Assembly: GCA_008017145.1 (NCBI GenBank)
Contig: SSGY01000035.1
Span: 1 to 8,312, forward strand
DNA length: 8,312 nucleotides
Direction of reading: 5' to 3'
Source of the DNA: Neisseriales bacterium
GTDB taxonomy: Bacteria > Pseudomonadota > Gammaproteobacteria > Burkholderiales > UBA11063
The first letter of the stretch is position 1, and each line of letters starts with the position of its first letter. Below, piece by piece: positions 1-7,976 of this stretch. The translations under genes were made by a program, and so were the position numbers. The notes beneath the pieces were generated by a model. It was not told the origin of the DNA. It did not search any database and worked only from the letters and a program-made list of their open reading frames with translations.

Positions 1-1647
1 AATATTTGCCAAACAATTAATTTGTATACCATCGCTAGTAGTCGCCGCCAAAGAAGATGATTCCTGCGCCACGCGTAATTCTTCCTCGCGTTTGGCAACT
101 AACTGATTGGCAATGGTCAACTCTTGCTCATTTGGACATGAATTTAAGATCGCAGTGTTTAATGTATCTAAGACCACTATTTTAGAGTTTTCTTGTAATA
201 CTTCTTTAGCAACACCGACTAGAAGTGGAATTCCACGAGTACGAGCCAAAATTGATACATGGGACGTTACCCCACCACGGACACTAACTAGCCCCTTAAC
301 TTTATCGCTCAGCGCAATAACTTGTGACGGAGTATAGTCTTCAGCAACCAAAATGACATTTTCTGTATACTCTTGAATGACTTTATTTTCACTCCCACAA
401 AGACCTGTTAATACTCGATCTCTAACATCCAATAAATCACTTTGTCGCTCAATTAATAGTGCATTCCCAGTTGCAGCTAATGCTTTACACGACTCATCAG
501 TAGCCTTATCCCAAGCAAACGGAGCCGATTGTCCACGCATAATTAAATTTTTGGTGTTTGCGGTCAATTCTGGATCAGTTAAGATCATAAGATGCGCACT
601 TAAAATATTCTTATGAGCTACATCAAACTCAGTCAATGCTTTGATCTCTGTTTCTAGCTCTGTAATTAATGTTTTTGTTGTGGTTTCTAACTTGGCTAAT
701 TCAGCTTCAGAATCAGCGGCAAAACGATCATACTTAAATTGAACTCCAGTTTGTTGCACTAATTTTGCTACTGCCATTCCAGTTGATGCAACAACTCCAT
801 GATATTTACCATTTTCAACTTTACTATCTTCTTCACCTGCAGTCGGATTAGCATTAGGATTTTCACTTTCATCATCATGCATCTCTAATAATGCAGCTTT
901 GAGCTCATCAATAATTGCTTGTGCACCATCACCTTTTACCAAAATTTTTATTTGATCCTGATACTGTACTGATAAGCTCAATAAGGAGACTACGCTTTTG
1001 ACATTTCCTGATTGCTCACCTTTTAGCATTACGATTTCATGATTTGGATATTTACGAGCAATAGCATTAAGTTGTGCAGCTGGACGCGCATGAATACCAT
1101 GAGTATTAGGAACGGTAATTAATTCTGACTCTAATGAGTTTTGTGATGACTCAACATGACTAATTGTTGTAACTTGTCCACAATTAACAATCATGATTGG
1201 TTTACTTAAATCAATAATAGTGTCATGAGGTAAAATCTCAACACTTAGTTGCTTTTCTTCAATATCAGTAACTAAAACTGGCGTTATTAGCGCTACCACT
1301 CTTTCAGAAATATAAGCGATGTCGAATTCACTAAGTATATCTCCTGTTTTGACTAGATCACCCTCTTTGACTTTTACTTTAAAACCCTCTCCCCCCAAGG
1401 AAACAGTCTCTAGCCCGACATGAATTAAAATATCAAAACCCAAATTAGATTCGATAGTTATCGCATGTTTGGCACGGTGAATTGATTTGATCTTACCATC
1501 AATTGGCGAATGCAGAACATTGTCAAGTGGATCAATAGCAAAACCATCCCCAACCATTTTTTCAGCAAAAACGGGATCCGGAACTTTTGCTAGATCAACA
1601 AAAACACCTTTTAGGGGAGGAAATAACTTAACTTGTTGAAAACTCAT
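1..1647 (-). CDS. PTS multiphosphoryl transfer protein, EIIA(Glc)-HPr-enzyme I fusion (3' end off the window)
   Basis: This cytoplasmic phosphotransferase would carry phosphate from PEP through EI and HPr to a sugar-specific EIIA. The window holds 549 codons, open to the left edge. Residues about 1-150 are a glucose-family EIIA: FAEKMVGDGFAI (27-38), then His61 and the phospho-acceptor His76 in ILIHVGLETV, 15 residues apart as in E. coli Crr (75/90). Residues about 175-256 are HPr: GIHARPAA with His186, and Ser218 aligning with HPr Ser46. An acidic Asn/Glu-rich linker (about 257-280) leads to EI, with its phospho-His463 in GGVTSHVSILAR; the PEP-binding barrel is just starting at the edge (GIQINCLANI). 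All three phospho-histidines are present. This order is that of NagF-type proteins, usually about 830-850 aa, so roughly the last third is missing. No membrane EIIBC is in view, so the sugar is unknown (glucose or N-acetylglucosamine are the family's usual ones). It is divergent from zwf. Confidence 0.93.
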   Translation of the reverse strand, partial: MSFQQVKLFPPLKGVFVDLAKVPDPVFAEKMVGDGFAIDPLDNVLHSPIDGKIKSIHRAKHAITIESNLGFDILIHVGLETVSLGGEGFKVKVKEGDLVKTGDILSEFDIAYISERVVALITPVLVTDIEEKQLSVEILPHDTIIDLSKPIMIVNCGQVTTISHVESSQNSLESELITVPNTHGIHARPAAQLNAIARKYPNHEIVMLKGEQSGNVKSVVSLLSLSVQYQDQIKILVKGDGAQAIIDELKAALLEMHDDESENPNANPTAGEEDSKVENGKYHGVVASTGMAVAKLVQQTGVQFKYDRFAADSEAELAKLETTTKTLITELETEIKALTEFDVAHKNILSAHLMILTDPELTANTKNLIMRGQSAPFAWDKATDESCKALAATGNALLIERQSDLLDVRDRVLTGLCGSENKVIQEYTENVILVAEDYTPSQVIALSDKVKGLVSVRGGVTSHVSILARTRGIPLLVGVAKEVLQENSKIVVLDTLNTAILNSCPNEQELTIANQLVAKREEELRVAQESSSLAATTSDGIQINCLANI

Positions 1648-1829
1648 AACAACACCCTTACCTTTAAACATAGAATTGGTGTGGATTTTAACATAACCAT
1701 CACAATTAATTAGGTGCACTGCAGCAATTTCATCATTTTGCGACAATAACTAAGATTCTGTAACTAACCATGTAAATATGGACTATAATATCGCTAATAA
1801 TATGACATTTATGTAAATGAGGTTTAATT
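1648..1829. promoter_or_regulatory. Divergent control region between the PTS gene and zwf
   Basis: This 182-bp AT-rich spacer must hold promoters for both genes. On the plus strand a perfect TATAAT (1784-1789) is a plausible zwf -10, though no good -35 lies 16-18 bases upstream. TGAGG at 1818-1822 is the zwf ribosome site, 7 bases before the ATG. The octamer ATGTAAAT occurs at 1770-1777 and 1811-1818, either side of the -10, and the second copy is part of the inverted repeat CATTTA-TG-TAAATG (1806-1819). For the PTS gene I see only weak -10 candidates, such as TAAAAT on the minus strand near 1685-1690. No known operator is recognised; the HexR consensus is not matched. Confidence 0.45.
1655..1659 (-). 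promoter_or_regulatory. Ribosome binding site that fixes the PTS protein start
   Basis: On the minus strand, AAGGG lies 7 bases before the ATG at 1647-1645. Another in-frame ATG lies 8 codons upstream (1671-1669), but this Shine-Dalgarno would fall inside that longer reading, and EIIA homology begins right after the inner start, so the inner ATG is preferred. Confidence 0.6.
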
Positions 1830-3284
1830 ATGGTAAGCAAGCTTGAATGTTTTGATATGGTATTATTTGGCGGTACTGGGGACCTAGTAAAAAGAAAATT
1901 ATTACCCGCACTATATAACGCGTTTGTTGATGGCAACATTGACTCTAGCTCGCGCTTCTTCTGCTTAGGGCGCGGAGATATGTCATCAGAAGACTATATT
2001 ACGTCAGCACACAAATACGCGACAGATGCAAAAAATAAAATAGATCCACACCATTGGAGTGAGTTTATCAAATTAATAAATTATGTTCAATTAGATGTAA
2101 ATGACGAAGCGGGATATAGCAAATTAGGTTCTGTCTTGGATCAAAACAAGACTAATATTTATTACTTATCAACTGCGCCAGAGTTGTTCAAAACAATCAG
2201 CCATAACCTAGCTAAATCTGGACTTAATCATGAACGTTCACGAGTAGTTTTAGAAAAACCGCTGGGGAATGATTTGGCATCATCCAATGATATCAATGAC
2301 TACGTTGCACAATATTTTAAAGAAGATCAAATTTATCGTATTGATCATTTTCTTGGTAAAGAATCAGTGCAAAATTTAATGGCTGTCCGTTTTGGTAATA
2401 CATTATTTGAGGCATTATGGCGCCGCCAATGGGTTAATAGTGTTCAAATCACAGTTTCGGAAGATATTGGAGTTGGTTCACGTGGCGACTTCTATGAACA
2501 TACAGGAGCTTTGCGTGACATGCTGCAAAACCATTTGTTACAAATGTTATGTATCGTAGCGATGGAACCACCATCATCCTTAGATGCTGATGTAATTCGT
2601 GATGAAAAGTTAAAAGTTCTACGCTCATTGAAACCATTATCTGAAGACGATGTACTAAAAAATGTTATTAAAGGCCAATATAAGGCTGGTGCAGTAGCAG
2701 GACAATCAGTTAAAGGTTACCTTGAAGAAGAAAAAGTTGCACCAAACAGTATTACAGAAACATTTGTAGCATTAAAGGCGGAAATTCAAAACTGGCGCTG
2801 GGCTGGCGTTCCATTTTATTTGCGTACTGGCAAACGAATGCAAGAAAAAGTTGCTGAAATTGTAATTCAATTTAAAGATATCCCATGCAAAATATTTCCG
2901 ACCAGTGGAGGTACTTTTGCCAATCGTTTGATTATCAGAATCCAACCTGAAGAAACCGTAAAATTATTCTTCCTCGCAAAACAACCGGGAGATACCAACC
3001 GTTTACAACCAGTTTATTTAGATTTGGATTTTAATGAGATGTTCCACGCACGTCGCACTGATGGTTACGAACGCTTATTATTGGATATTATTCGTGGCAA
3101 TTTGAGCTTGTTTGTTCGCCGTGATGAACAAATTGCAGCGTGGAAATGGGTTGAACCGATTTTGGAAACATGGAAAGAGTTGAAAGTTGCGCCTAAGCAG
3201 TATCCAGCAGGAACTTGGGGACCAGCTAGCTCGTCAGCTTTATTAGCACGTGATGGCTTATATTGGCATGAAGAAATTGCATAA
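1830..3284 (+). CDS. zwf: Glucose-6-phosphate 1-dehydrogenase
   Basis: This cytoplasmic enzyme oxidises glucose 6-phosphate to 6-phosphogluconolactone with NADP+ (or NAD+), the entry step of the oxidative pentose phosphate and Entner-Doudoroff routes. The N-terminal Rossmann fold carries GGTGDLVKRKL (14-24). The substrate-binding signature RIDHFLGKE spans 170-178, with Asp172 and His173. The catalytic base is His235 in QNH; relative to the Leuconostoc enzyme (His178, His240) both are shifted by five, so the core aligns without gaps here. EKPLG (142-146) and VPFYLRTGKRM (327-337) are also typical. At 484 aa it is full length (E. coli 491). The ATG at 1830 follows TGAGG at a 7-base spacing. The neighbouring pgl, edd or eda genes often linked to zwf are absent here; instead a small lipoprotein gene follows after 10 bases, probably in the same transcript. 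Cofactor preference cannot be read reliably from sequence alone. Confidence 0.97.
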   Translation: MVSKLECFDMVLFGGTGDLVKRKLLPALYNAFVDGNIDSSSRFFCLGRGDMSSEDYITSAHKYATDAKNKIDPHHWSEFIKLINYVQLDVNDEAGYSKLGSVLDQNKTNIYYLSTAPELFKTISHNLAKSGLNHERSRVVLEKPLGNDLASSNDINDYVAQYFKEDQIYRIDHFLGKESVQNLMAVRFGNTLFEALWRRQWVNSVQITVSEDIGVGSRGDFYEHTGALRDMLQNHLLQMLCIVAMEPPSSLDADVIRDEKLKVLRSLKPLSEDDVLKNVIKGQYKAGAVAGQSVKGYLEEEKVAPNSITETFVALKAEIQNWRWAGVPFYLRTGKRMQEKVAEIVIQFKDIPCKIFPTSGGTFANRLIIRIQPEETVKLFFLAKQPGDTNRLQPVYLDLDFNEMFHARRTDGYERLLLDIIRGNLSLFVRRDEQIAAWKWVEPILETWKELKVAPKQYPAGTWGPASSSALLARDGLYWHEEIA

Positions 3285-3287
3285 GGA
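3283..3287 (+). promoter_or_regulatory. Ribosome binding site overlapping the zwf stop codon
   Basis: AAGGA begins within the zwf TAA (3282-3284) and lies 7 bases before the ATG at 3295. It selects that start over in-frame GTG 3250, ATG 3253 and ATG 3268, which lie inside zwf and lack a ribosome site. The arrangement suggests translational coupling to zwf. Confidence 0.6.
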
Positions 3288-3294
3288 TAAGAAA

Positions 3295-3696
3295 ATGCAA
3301 AATAAATTTTCTGTAGTAACCAGTTCACTGCTAATTGTGATCACTTCTATTTGGGTTGGTGGTTGTTCTACGCATCAAACGCCTGAAACTATTCCACTAC
3401 CACCGCCAAAAAACTTAAATGCTAGTAGTGGCGCTCCAATTTTGTTGCCTCAACCAGGAAATGCTGCAAACCAAACTATAAGTGAAAGTGCTGCAGCAGT
3501 TGCAAATGAATCACAACCAACTAGGTTTAAGCAAATTACAGAGCAACGAGGACCGGGTGGTGTTGTAAATAAAATTACAGTAGATAATCCTAGCGGAGGG
3601 TTGCCTGACTACACCTTAAATCCTAATCAGCAAGACAATAATACAAGCAATAATCCAGATAAGATTACTACGCCTAATTGGGGATGGAATTTCTGA
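3295..3696 (+). CDS. Small predicted lipoprotein, possibly DUF2782-like
   Basis: A 133-aa exported protein of unknown function. Residues 1-23 form a signal peptide with a hydrophobic core (LLIVITSIWVGG) ending in the lipobox VGG-Cys24; Ser at +2 favours the outer membrane under the E. coli sorting rule. Residues about 30-75 are low-complexity, rich in Pro, Asn, Ala and Ser, probably a flexible tether. The only ordered-looking part is about 76-108, with FKQITEQRG, GGVVNKITVDNPSGGLPDY and a C-terminal PNWGWNF. The pattern of Glu-x-Arg, Val-x-x-Ile-x-Val, Gly-x-Pro-x-Tyr and a final Pro-x-Trp-x-x-Phe recalls proteobacterial DUF2782 proteins, but this is my reading of a weak pattern, not a firm family call. 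It sits 10 bases after zwf and before a strong terminator, so it is most likely the second gene of a zwf operon. No link to sugar metabolism is visible in the protein itself. Confidence 0.8.
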   Translation: MQNKFSVVTSSLLIVITSIWVGGCSTHQTPETIPLPPPKNLNASSGAPILLPQPGNAANQTISESAAAVANESQPTRFKQITEQRGPGGVVNKITVDNPSGGLPDYTLNPNQQDNNTSNNPDKITTPNWGWNF

Positions 3697-3718
3697 TGCT
3701 TGTAATCAAACTTACTTA

Positions 3719-3747
3719 AAAAGAGCCTCCATTTAGGAGGCTCTTTT
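3719..3747. terminator. Bidirectional intrinsic terminator
   Basis: A perfect 12-bp stem, AAAAGAGCCTCC against GGAGGCTCTTTT, closes a 5-base loop (ATTTA). The GC-rich core is flanked by an A tract on the left and a T tract on the right, so the structure works on both strands. It lies 22 bases after the lipoprotein stop and 24 bases beyond the stop of the converging hydrolase gene, and probably ends both transcripts. Confidence 0.93.
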
Positions 3748-3771
3748 CATTAATGCAATAAAGCAAATACC

Positions 3772-5718
3772 TTATAATGTTGGGCAAACTCCAGAGTTAG
3801 AACCATCTTTCAATGAATTCTCAAATGTACAAAGTGCAACTATACTACCCTGAACAAACATGTCTCCATGATCAAACGGCGTTCCCAAAAAATTAATACC
3901 AAATGAAGATGCCGTCCAAAATTTATTTTTAGCAACATTGTTTACTTGAGATGAGGTAAGTAAATCCATCGGTGCCAGCTGTACTGCATTGTTCGTCAAT
4001 TGAAAGTTAGGAATAATTGTTGATTCAATTAATGCACCGCTGGATAAAGTTGAACAAGGAGCAGCAGATGCGACTAAATTACCGCTACCAGGAAAACTAA
4101 CTCCATTTTTCATGCACGAGTAGGCTTGATGTGAATTAAGCACAGTCACGGCAGAATCGTAATTCATGTGAATGAAATTGATTGGTGAATTAGTTCGCCA
4201 ATTATACGTTGATCCATCTGCTAAAATAGTAACAAATTGCGGGTCGCTAGCAATTTTTTGATGAATAAAATTAGTTCCTGCATTATTTGTACCCCAGTTG
4301 TTTGCGGGCAAGGATTCAGGAATATCGCCAAAAGGACTAAAGACTGTAATATTTGGTGCAGTCACGGGATCATAACCATTTATCCTAGTTGAATTTCCAA
4401 AGATAGCAGCTGTAATTTGACTACCAGTATAACTATCCCCCAAAAGACCAGAATATAACTCATACAAGCTTGCTACAACATTATTTGGCATTATTACATC
4501 AGCCCAAAATTGATGATTCATAGTCATATCATATGCACCATTCAGATTTTGAAATTTATAATACACCGCAGCAGTTAATACATAACTTGTTAGTAACGGT
4601 TTAATTTTAGCTGCATATGGTGCACTACCAATACTCCAATTATTCATTGCGGAAACTTCTGGTGTTACGTTAGTCTGAGTTGCATTCATCATATCAACAT
4701 TGCCACAGTTATAGCTAGGATTACTAGCACAATTCAATAATCCATCATTATTATCGTTAAATGCAAAGTTCATTTGATCGGTTAATGAATAAGCTCCTTC
4801 TTGTGGAGATGTAATTTTTAACGATAAGTTGGCATTGCTAAGCGCGCCAGCTGCAGTTGATTGTGCCATTTGTGAAGCTTTAAGTGCATAGCCACCCCCT
4901 TCAGAATAACCCGTAATAAATAAAGGGAGGGTCGTTGAAGAAGATATATTAAATGGCGCTGCAGACAATATCTGACGCATTGCTGGGAACATATTAAATG
5001 CTGCTAAAGCATTATTTTCAGGGAAGATAACATACGGATGAACGTTATCATAATCTGAACCCTGACCAACATAATCTGGAGCTACAACCACAAACCCACG
5101 CGCAGCATATACCGCAGCCAACATTGCAAAAGTTCCAGCTCCGGTACTATCTAAAGCAGTAACATTACAATATGATGGTATATTTGAAGAAATATTGCCT
5201 GAGGCTAATGGTCCTAAACAAGAAGGAACCTGATTTTTACCCCATGTTGTCGGATGAAAATAAACTACTACACCACGAGGTGTGATCCCATTAGGGACAA
5301 TAATTAAACCAGATGCAGTACGGCTAATTTGACTTGTATTTGTAGTTGCATTTTGTCCGGGTGTCTTATATTCCACTGCATATGCAGAAACTGAACTGGT
5401 TTTAAAATAGCTAGGATTACTTACTGGAGCTAATGGATTAAAATTAAATGTTGTTGCACTATTAATAATATTAGCAGATTCAAATGCTGATTCCACAGCA
5501 AATGAAGAGCCAACAATTCTACCAAAATCGCCTGTTTGTAGCATTATAGGATACAATACCTGCATGCTGGCATAATTACCAAGCTCCTGTTTTGAAATAG
5601 AAAGCACATCACCATACCCAGCATTCTGAGTTGGACCAGCAGCACCGCCACCACCACATGCACTCAATGCAAATGCGGCTGAAACCGCTAATACCGAAGA
5701 AATTTTCTTTAACTTCAT
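3772..5718 (-). CDS. Exported alpha/beta-hydrolase lipoprotein (esterase/lipase-like)
   Basis: A 648-aa envelope protein that probably hydrolyses an ester; the substrate is unknown. Residues 1-20 are a lipoprotein signal with lipobox LSA-Cys21, followed by GGGG. The hydrolase core starts near 135: GVVVYFHPTTWG (149-160, probable oxyanion strand), FVVVAPDYVGQGSD (209-222), HPY (227-229), then the nucleophile elbow GYSEGG with Ser272. Asp521 (in HMNYDSAV) and His617 (in PFDHGD) are the likely acid and base. This layout resembles secreted lipases of the LIP/PF03583 type, though the roughly 250 residues between Ser272 and Asp521 imply a large cap or insert. Besides Cys21 there are eight cysteines in four close pairs (167/184, 330/338, 535/555, 630/645), as expected of a disulfide-bonded exported protein. 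GGGG on the minus strand, 7 bases before the ATG, is the ribosome site. The gene lies downstream of metG with a 96-bp gap that contains its own likely promoter. Confidence 0.85.
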   Translation of the reverse strand: MKLKKISSVLAVSAAFALSACGGGGAAGPTQNAGYGDVLSISKQELGNYASMQVLYPIMLQTGDFGRIVGSSFAVESAFESANIINSATTFNFNPLAPVSNPSYFKTSSVSAYAVEYKTPGQNATTNTSQISRTASGLIIVPNGITPRGVVVYFHPTTWGKNQVPSCLGPLASGNISSNIPSYCNVTALDSTGAGTFAMLAAVYAARGFVVVAPDYVGQGSDYDNVHPYVIFPENNALAAFNMFPAMRQILSAAPFNISSSTTLPLFITGYSEGGGYALKASQMAQSTAAGALSNANLSLKITSPQEGAYSLTDQMNFAFNDNNDGLLNCASNPSYNCGNVDMMNATQTNVTPEVSAMNNWSIGSAPYAAKIKPLLTSYVLTAAVYYKFQNLNGAYDMTMNHQFWADVIMPNNVVASLYELYSGLLGDSYTGSQITAAIFGNSTRINGYDPVTAPNITVFSPFGDIPESLPANNWGTNNAGTNFIHQKIASDPQFVTILADGSTYNWRTNSPINFIHMNYDSAVTVLNSHQAYSCMKNGVSFPGSGNLVASAAPCSTLSSGALIESTIIPNFQLTNNAVQLAPMDLLTSSQVNNVAKNKFWTASSFGINFLGTPFDHGDMFVQGSIVALCTFENSLKDGSNSGVCPTL

Positions 5719-5769
5719 TTACATACCCCATAAAACAGGTCTCAATGTGAGAATAAAAATCAACATGCT

Positions 5770-5800
5770 ATTATAAACATAAGCTGCTGTGTAATGGCAA
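5770..5800 (-). promoter_or_regulatory. Putative promoter of the hydrolase gene
   Basis: Read on the minus strand, TTGCCA (5800-5795) is a fair -35 and TATAAT (5775-5770) a perfect -10, but the 19-base spacer is longer than ideal. It sits between the metG stop and the hydrolase start. No terminator is seen after metG, so read-through from metG is also possible. Confidence 0.4.
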
Positions 5801-5814
5801 CCTTTTAATCATAT

Positions 5815-7848
5815 TTAACGCACCCGCATTCCAGCTTGAGCACCTTCATGTGGTTCTAAGATGTAAAGCCCACCATGCTTATCCTCAAAACTAGCGGCCA
5901 GCACCATTCCTTCGCTCATTCCAAATTTCATTTTTCTAGAAGCTAAATTTGCAACCATTACAGTATGTTTCCCGACAAGATCAGCTGGATCATATGCAGA
6001 TTTAATTCCAGCAAAAACATTGCGTGTTTCAGTGCCAATATCCAGCGTTAACTGAATTAATTTATCTGCACCAACAACGTGACTAGCTGCAACAATTTTA
6101 GCTACTCGTAAATCAATTTTGCTAAAATCATCAATTGAAATAGTTTCAGCAATCTTTTCATAGATAATGTTTTCTGCTGCTGATTTTGAGTCTGCGTTTT
6201 GTGCACCCAACTGCTGCTGATTAATTTCGATTATTTTCTCAATCATAGAAGGCTCTACCCTATTAATTAAATGGCTGTAATTATTAATTTCACTATTTAA
6301 ACTCAACTGCTCTAAATTACTCCACATTAATGGTGCAGAATTAAGAAATAATTCAATTTTAGCTACTAATTGCGGAACTACTGGTTTCAAGTAGATAGCA
6401 ATTAATCTGAATGCATTAATTAAGCTCGTACATACTAAGTGTAACTCTTGTTCTTTATCATCTTCTTTAGCTAATAACCATGGCTTATGATTATCTACAT
6501 AAAGATTAACCTCATCAACCACTCGCATAATTAATTTGATAGCTTTAGCAAATTCACGCTCTTGAAATAACCCAGCTAACTCGGTTTTAATTGCTAAAAT
6601 ATTGTTAATTAATTCTTGGTCTAAGCTAGCTGCCAAACGATTATTAAAGCGTTTACTAATAAAACCTGCACAACGCGAAGCAATATTGATATATTTGCCA
6701 ACTAATTCAGAATTAATTCTGGCAACAAAATCATCAAAAGAAAAATCAATATCTTCAATCTTAGCCGTCATTTTACTTGCTACATAGTAGCGGAAAAATT
6801 CAGGATTTAAACCACTAGCTAAAAAACTGCTGGCAGTGATAAACGTACCGCGGGATTTAGACATTTTTTGCCCATTGACGGTCAAAAATCCATGAACACA
6901 TAAATTATCCGGAGTGCGATAACCAGAGTTATGCAATACTGCAGGCCAGAATAGCGCATGAAAATATAAAATATCTTTACCAATGAAATGGTGAATCTCT
7001 GTATCTGGGCTATTCCATAGTTCATTAAAATTTAGACCGTTTTGCTGACAATAATGCATAAAACTACTTAAATAACCAACTGGAGCATCTAGCCAAACAT
7101 AAAAATACTTACCCGGAGCATCGGGAATTTCAAAACCAAAATAAGGTTTATCGCGGGAGATATCCCAATCTTGTAAACCACCATCCAACCACTCCTGCAT
7201 TTTATTACGTGCTTCAGCTTGCAGGCGACCTTTTGCTGATAACCAATCAGTTAAAAACTCTCCACATTCACTAAGCTTAAAAAAGTAGTGTTCTGATTCA
7301 CGGATAACCGGAGTTGAACCTGATACAGCTGAATAAGGATTGATTAATTCGGTTGGTGCATAAGTCGCACCACATTTTTCGCAACTATCACCATACTGAT
7401 CTTCAGTTTTGCATTTTGGACAGGTGCCTTTTACGAAACGATCTGGTAAAAACATCTGTTTTTCTTCGTCAAAAAGTTGGCTAATTGTCCTAACTGCAAT
7501 TTTATTATTCGCTTTTAATTTATTATAAATATCATAGGCGCATTGTTGATTTTCTGGAGAATTAGTTGTATAAAAATGATCATAACCAATCCCAAAACCT
7601 GCAAAATCTGCAGTATGCGCCTGATATGATTCGGCAATTAATTGCTCTGGAGTAATTCCACGTTGTTCAGCCTTAAGCATAATTGGTGTACCGTGAGTAT
7701 CATCGGCGCAGATAAAATAACAGTTTCTAGCTTGCATTTTCTGAAATCGCACCCAGATATCAGCCTGAATATGCTCTACCATATGCCCTAAATGGATGTC
7801 TCCATTAGCATAAGGTAATGCGCAAGTTACGATTATATTTTTTGACAT
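5815..7848 (-). CDS. metG: Methionyl-tRNA synthetase with C-terminal tRNA-binding domain
   Basis: This cytoplasmic class I synthetase charges tRNA(Met), including the initiator, using ATP. ATP-binding HLGH (19-22) follows ALPYANGD. A zinc knuckle has Cys143, Cys146, Cys156 and Cys159 as CPKC and CEKC; only one CxxC pair set is seen, as in the E. coli type. WLDAP (252-256) belongs to the methionine pocket, KMSKS spans 328-332, and Trp457 in NHKPW matches the anticodon-reading Trp461 of E. coli. After an Asn/Gln-rich linker (about 510-572) comes an OB-fold tRNA-binding domain, [10 protein letters not shown] (576-585) through [10 protein letters not shown] (640-649), which in relatives supports dimerisation and tRNA affinity. 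The 677-aa length equals that of E. coli MetG. The ATG follows GGGG at an 8-base spacing. It is divergent from mrp, an arrangement also known in E. coli. Confidence 0.98.
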   Translation of the reverse strand: MSKNIIVTCALPYANGDIHLGHMVEHIQADIWVRFQKMQARNCYFICADDTHGTPIMLKAEQRGITPEQLIAESYQAHTADFAGFGIGYDHFYTTNSPENQQCAYDIYNKLKANNKIAVRTISQLFDEEKQMFLPDRFVKGTCPKCKTEDQYGDSCEKCGATYAPTELINPYSAVSGSTPVIRESEHYFFKLSECGEFLTDWLSAKGRLQAEARNKMQEWLDGGLQDWDISRDKPYFGFEIPDAPGKYFYVWLDAPVGYLSSFMHYCQQNGLNFNELWNSPDTEIHHFIGKDILYFHALFWPAVLHNSGYRTPDNLCVHGFLTVNGQKMSKSRGTFITASSFLASGLNPEFFRYYVASKMTAKIEDIDFSFDDFVARINSELVGKYINIASRCAGFISKRFNNRLAASLDQELINNILAIKTELAGLFQEREFAKAIKLIMRVVDEVNLYVDNHKPWLLAKEDDKEQELHLVCTSLINAFRLIAIYLKPVVPQLVAKIELFLNSAPLMWSNLEQLSLNSEINNYSHLINRVEPSMIEKIIEINQQQLGAQNADSKSAAENIIYEKIAETISIDDFSKIDLRVAKIVAASHVVGADKLIQLTLDIGTETRNVFAGIKSAYDPADLVGKHTVMVANLASRKMKFGMSEGMVLAASFEDKHGGLYILEPHEGAQAGMRVR

Positions 7849-7903
7849 ATTGCTAACCCCAAAAGCGAGTAGCCTACTAAAATAGTCAACTAATTTTAAT
7901 ATG

Positions 7904-7924
7904 ATATGCTAAGATAGAGCATAT
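7904..7924. promoter_or_regulatory. Perfect dyad over a putative mrp promoter
   Basis: ATATGCT (7904-7910) and AGCATAT (7918-7924) form a perfect 7-bp inverted repeat with 7 bases between. It covers TGCTAAGAT (7907-7915), which reads as an extended -10 for the plus-strand mrp gene, 62 bases before its ATG; no convincing -35 accompanies it. The symmetry could mark an operator for a dimeric repressor. The rest of the 7849-7976 spacer is AT-rich, and on the minus strand TTGACT (7889-7884) is a possible -35 for metG without a matching -10. Confidence 0.35.
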
Positions 7925-7976
7925 TAATTTCGAAGCTAATGCAGGCTCGATATATAGTTTACGGAAGAAAAAATTT

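Noticed and set aside
107..616. Two plus-strand open frames (107-337 and 377-616)
   Set aside because: They lie antisense to the PTS fusion, whose frame is continuous and carries clear family motifs; the peptides resemble nothing.
1685..1712. CRP-like half site TGTGA on the minus strand upstream of the PTS gene
   Set aside because: The second half (TGTTA) does not match TCACA, so a CRP site is not supported.
1811..1846. Possible leader peptides before zwf: ATG-TAA at 1811-1816, and a 9-codon frame at 1817-1846 overlapping the zwf start
   Set aside because: The 1817 ATG sits in the zwf Shine-Dalgarno and has no ribosome site of its own; such short frames are common by chance.
1733..1939. Minus-strand open frame across the zwf start
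   Set aside because: It overlaps the zwf promoter and the conserved nucleotide-binding region antisense, with no ribosome site or recognisable protein.
2449..3328. Minus-strand frames 2449-2637 and 3065-3328
   Set aside because: Both are antisense shadows of zwf (the second also of the lipoprotein start).
5740..5752. Short inverted repeat TCTCA-ATG-TGAGA between the hydrolase promoter and start
   Set aside because: Five-base arms are too short to separate from chance and no T tract follows, so neither terminator nor operator can be argued.
6602..6787. Plus-strand open frame inside metG
   Set aside because: Antisense to the conserved helical anticodon-binding part of MetRS; no independent support.
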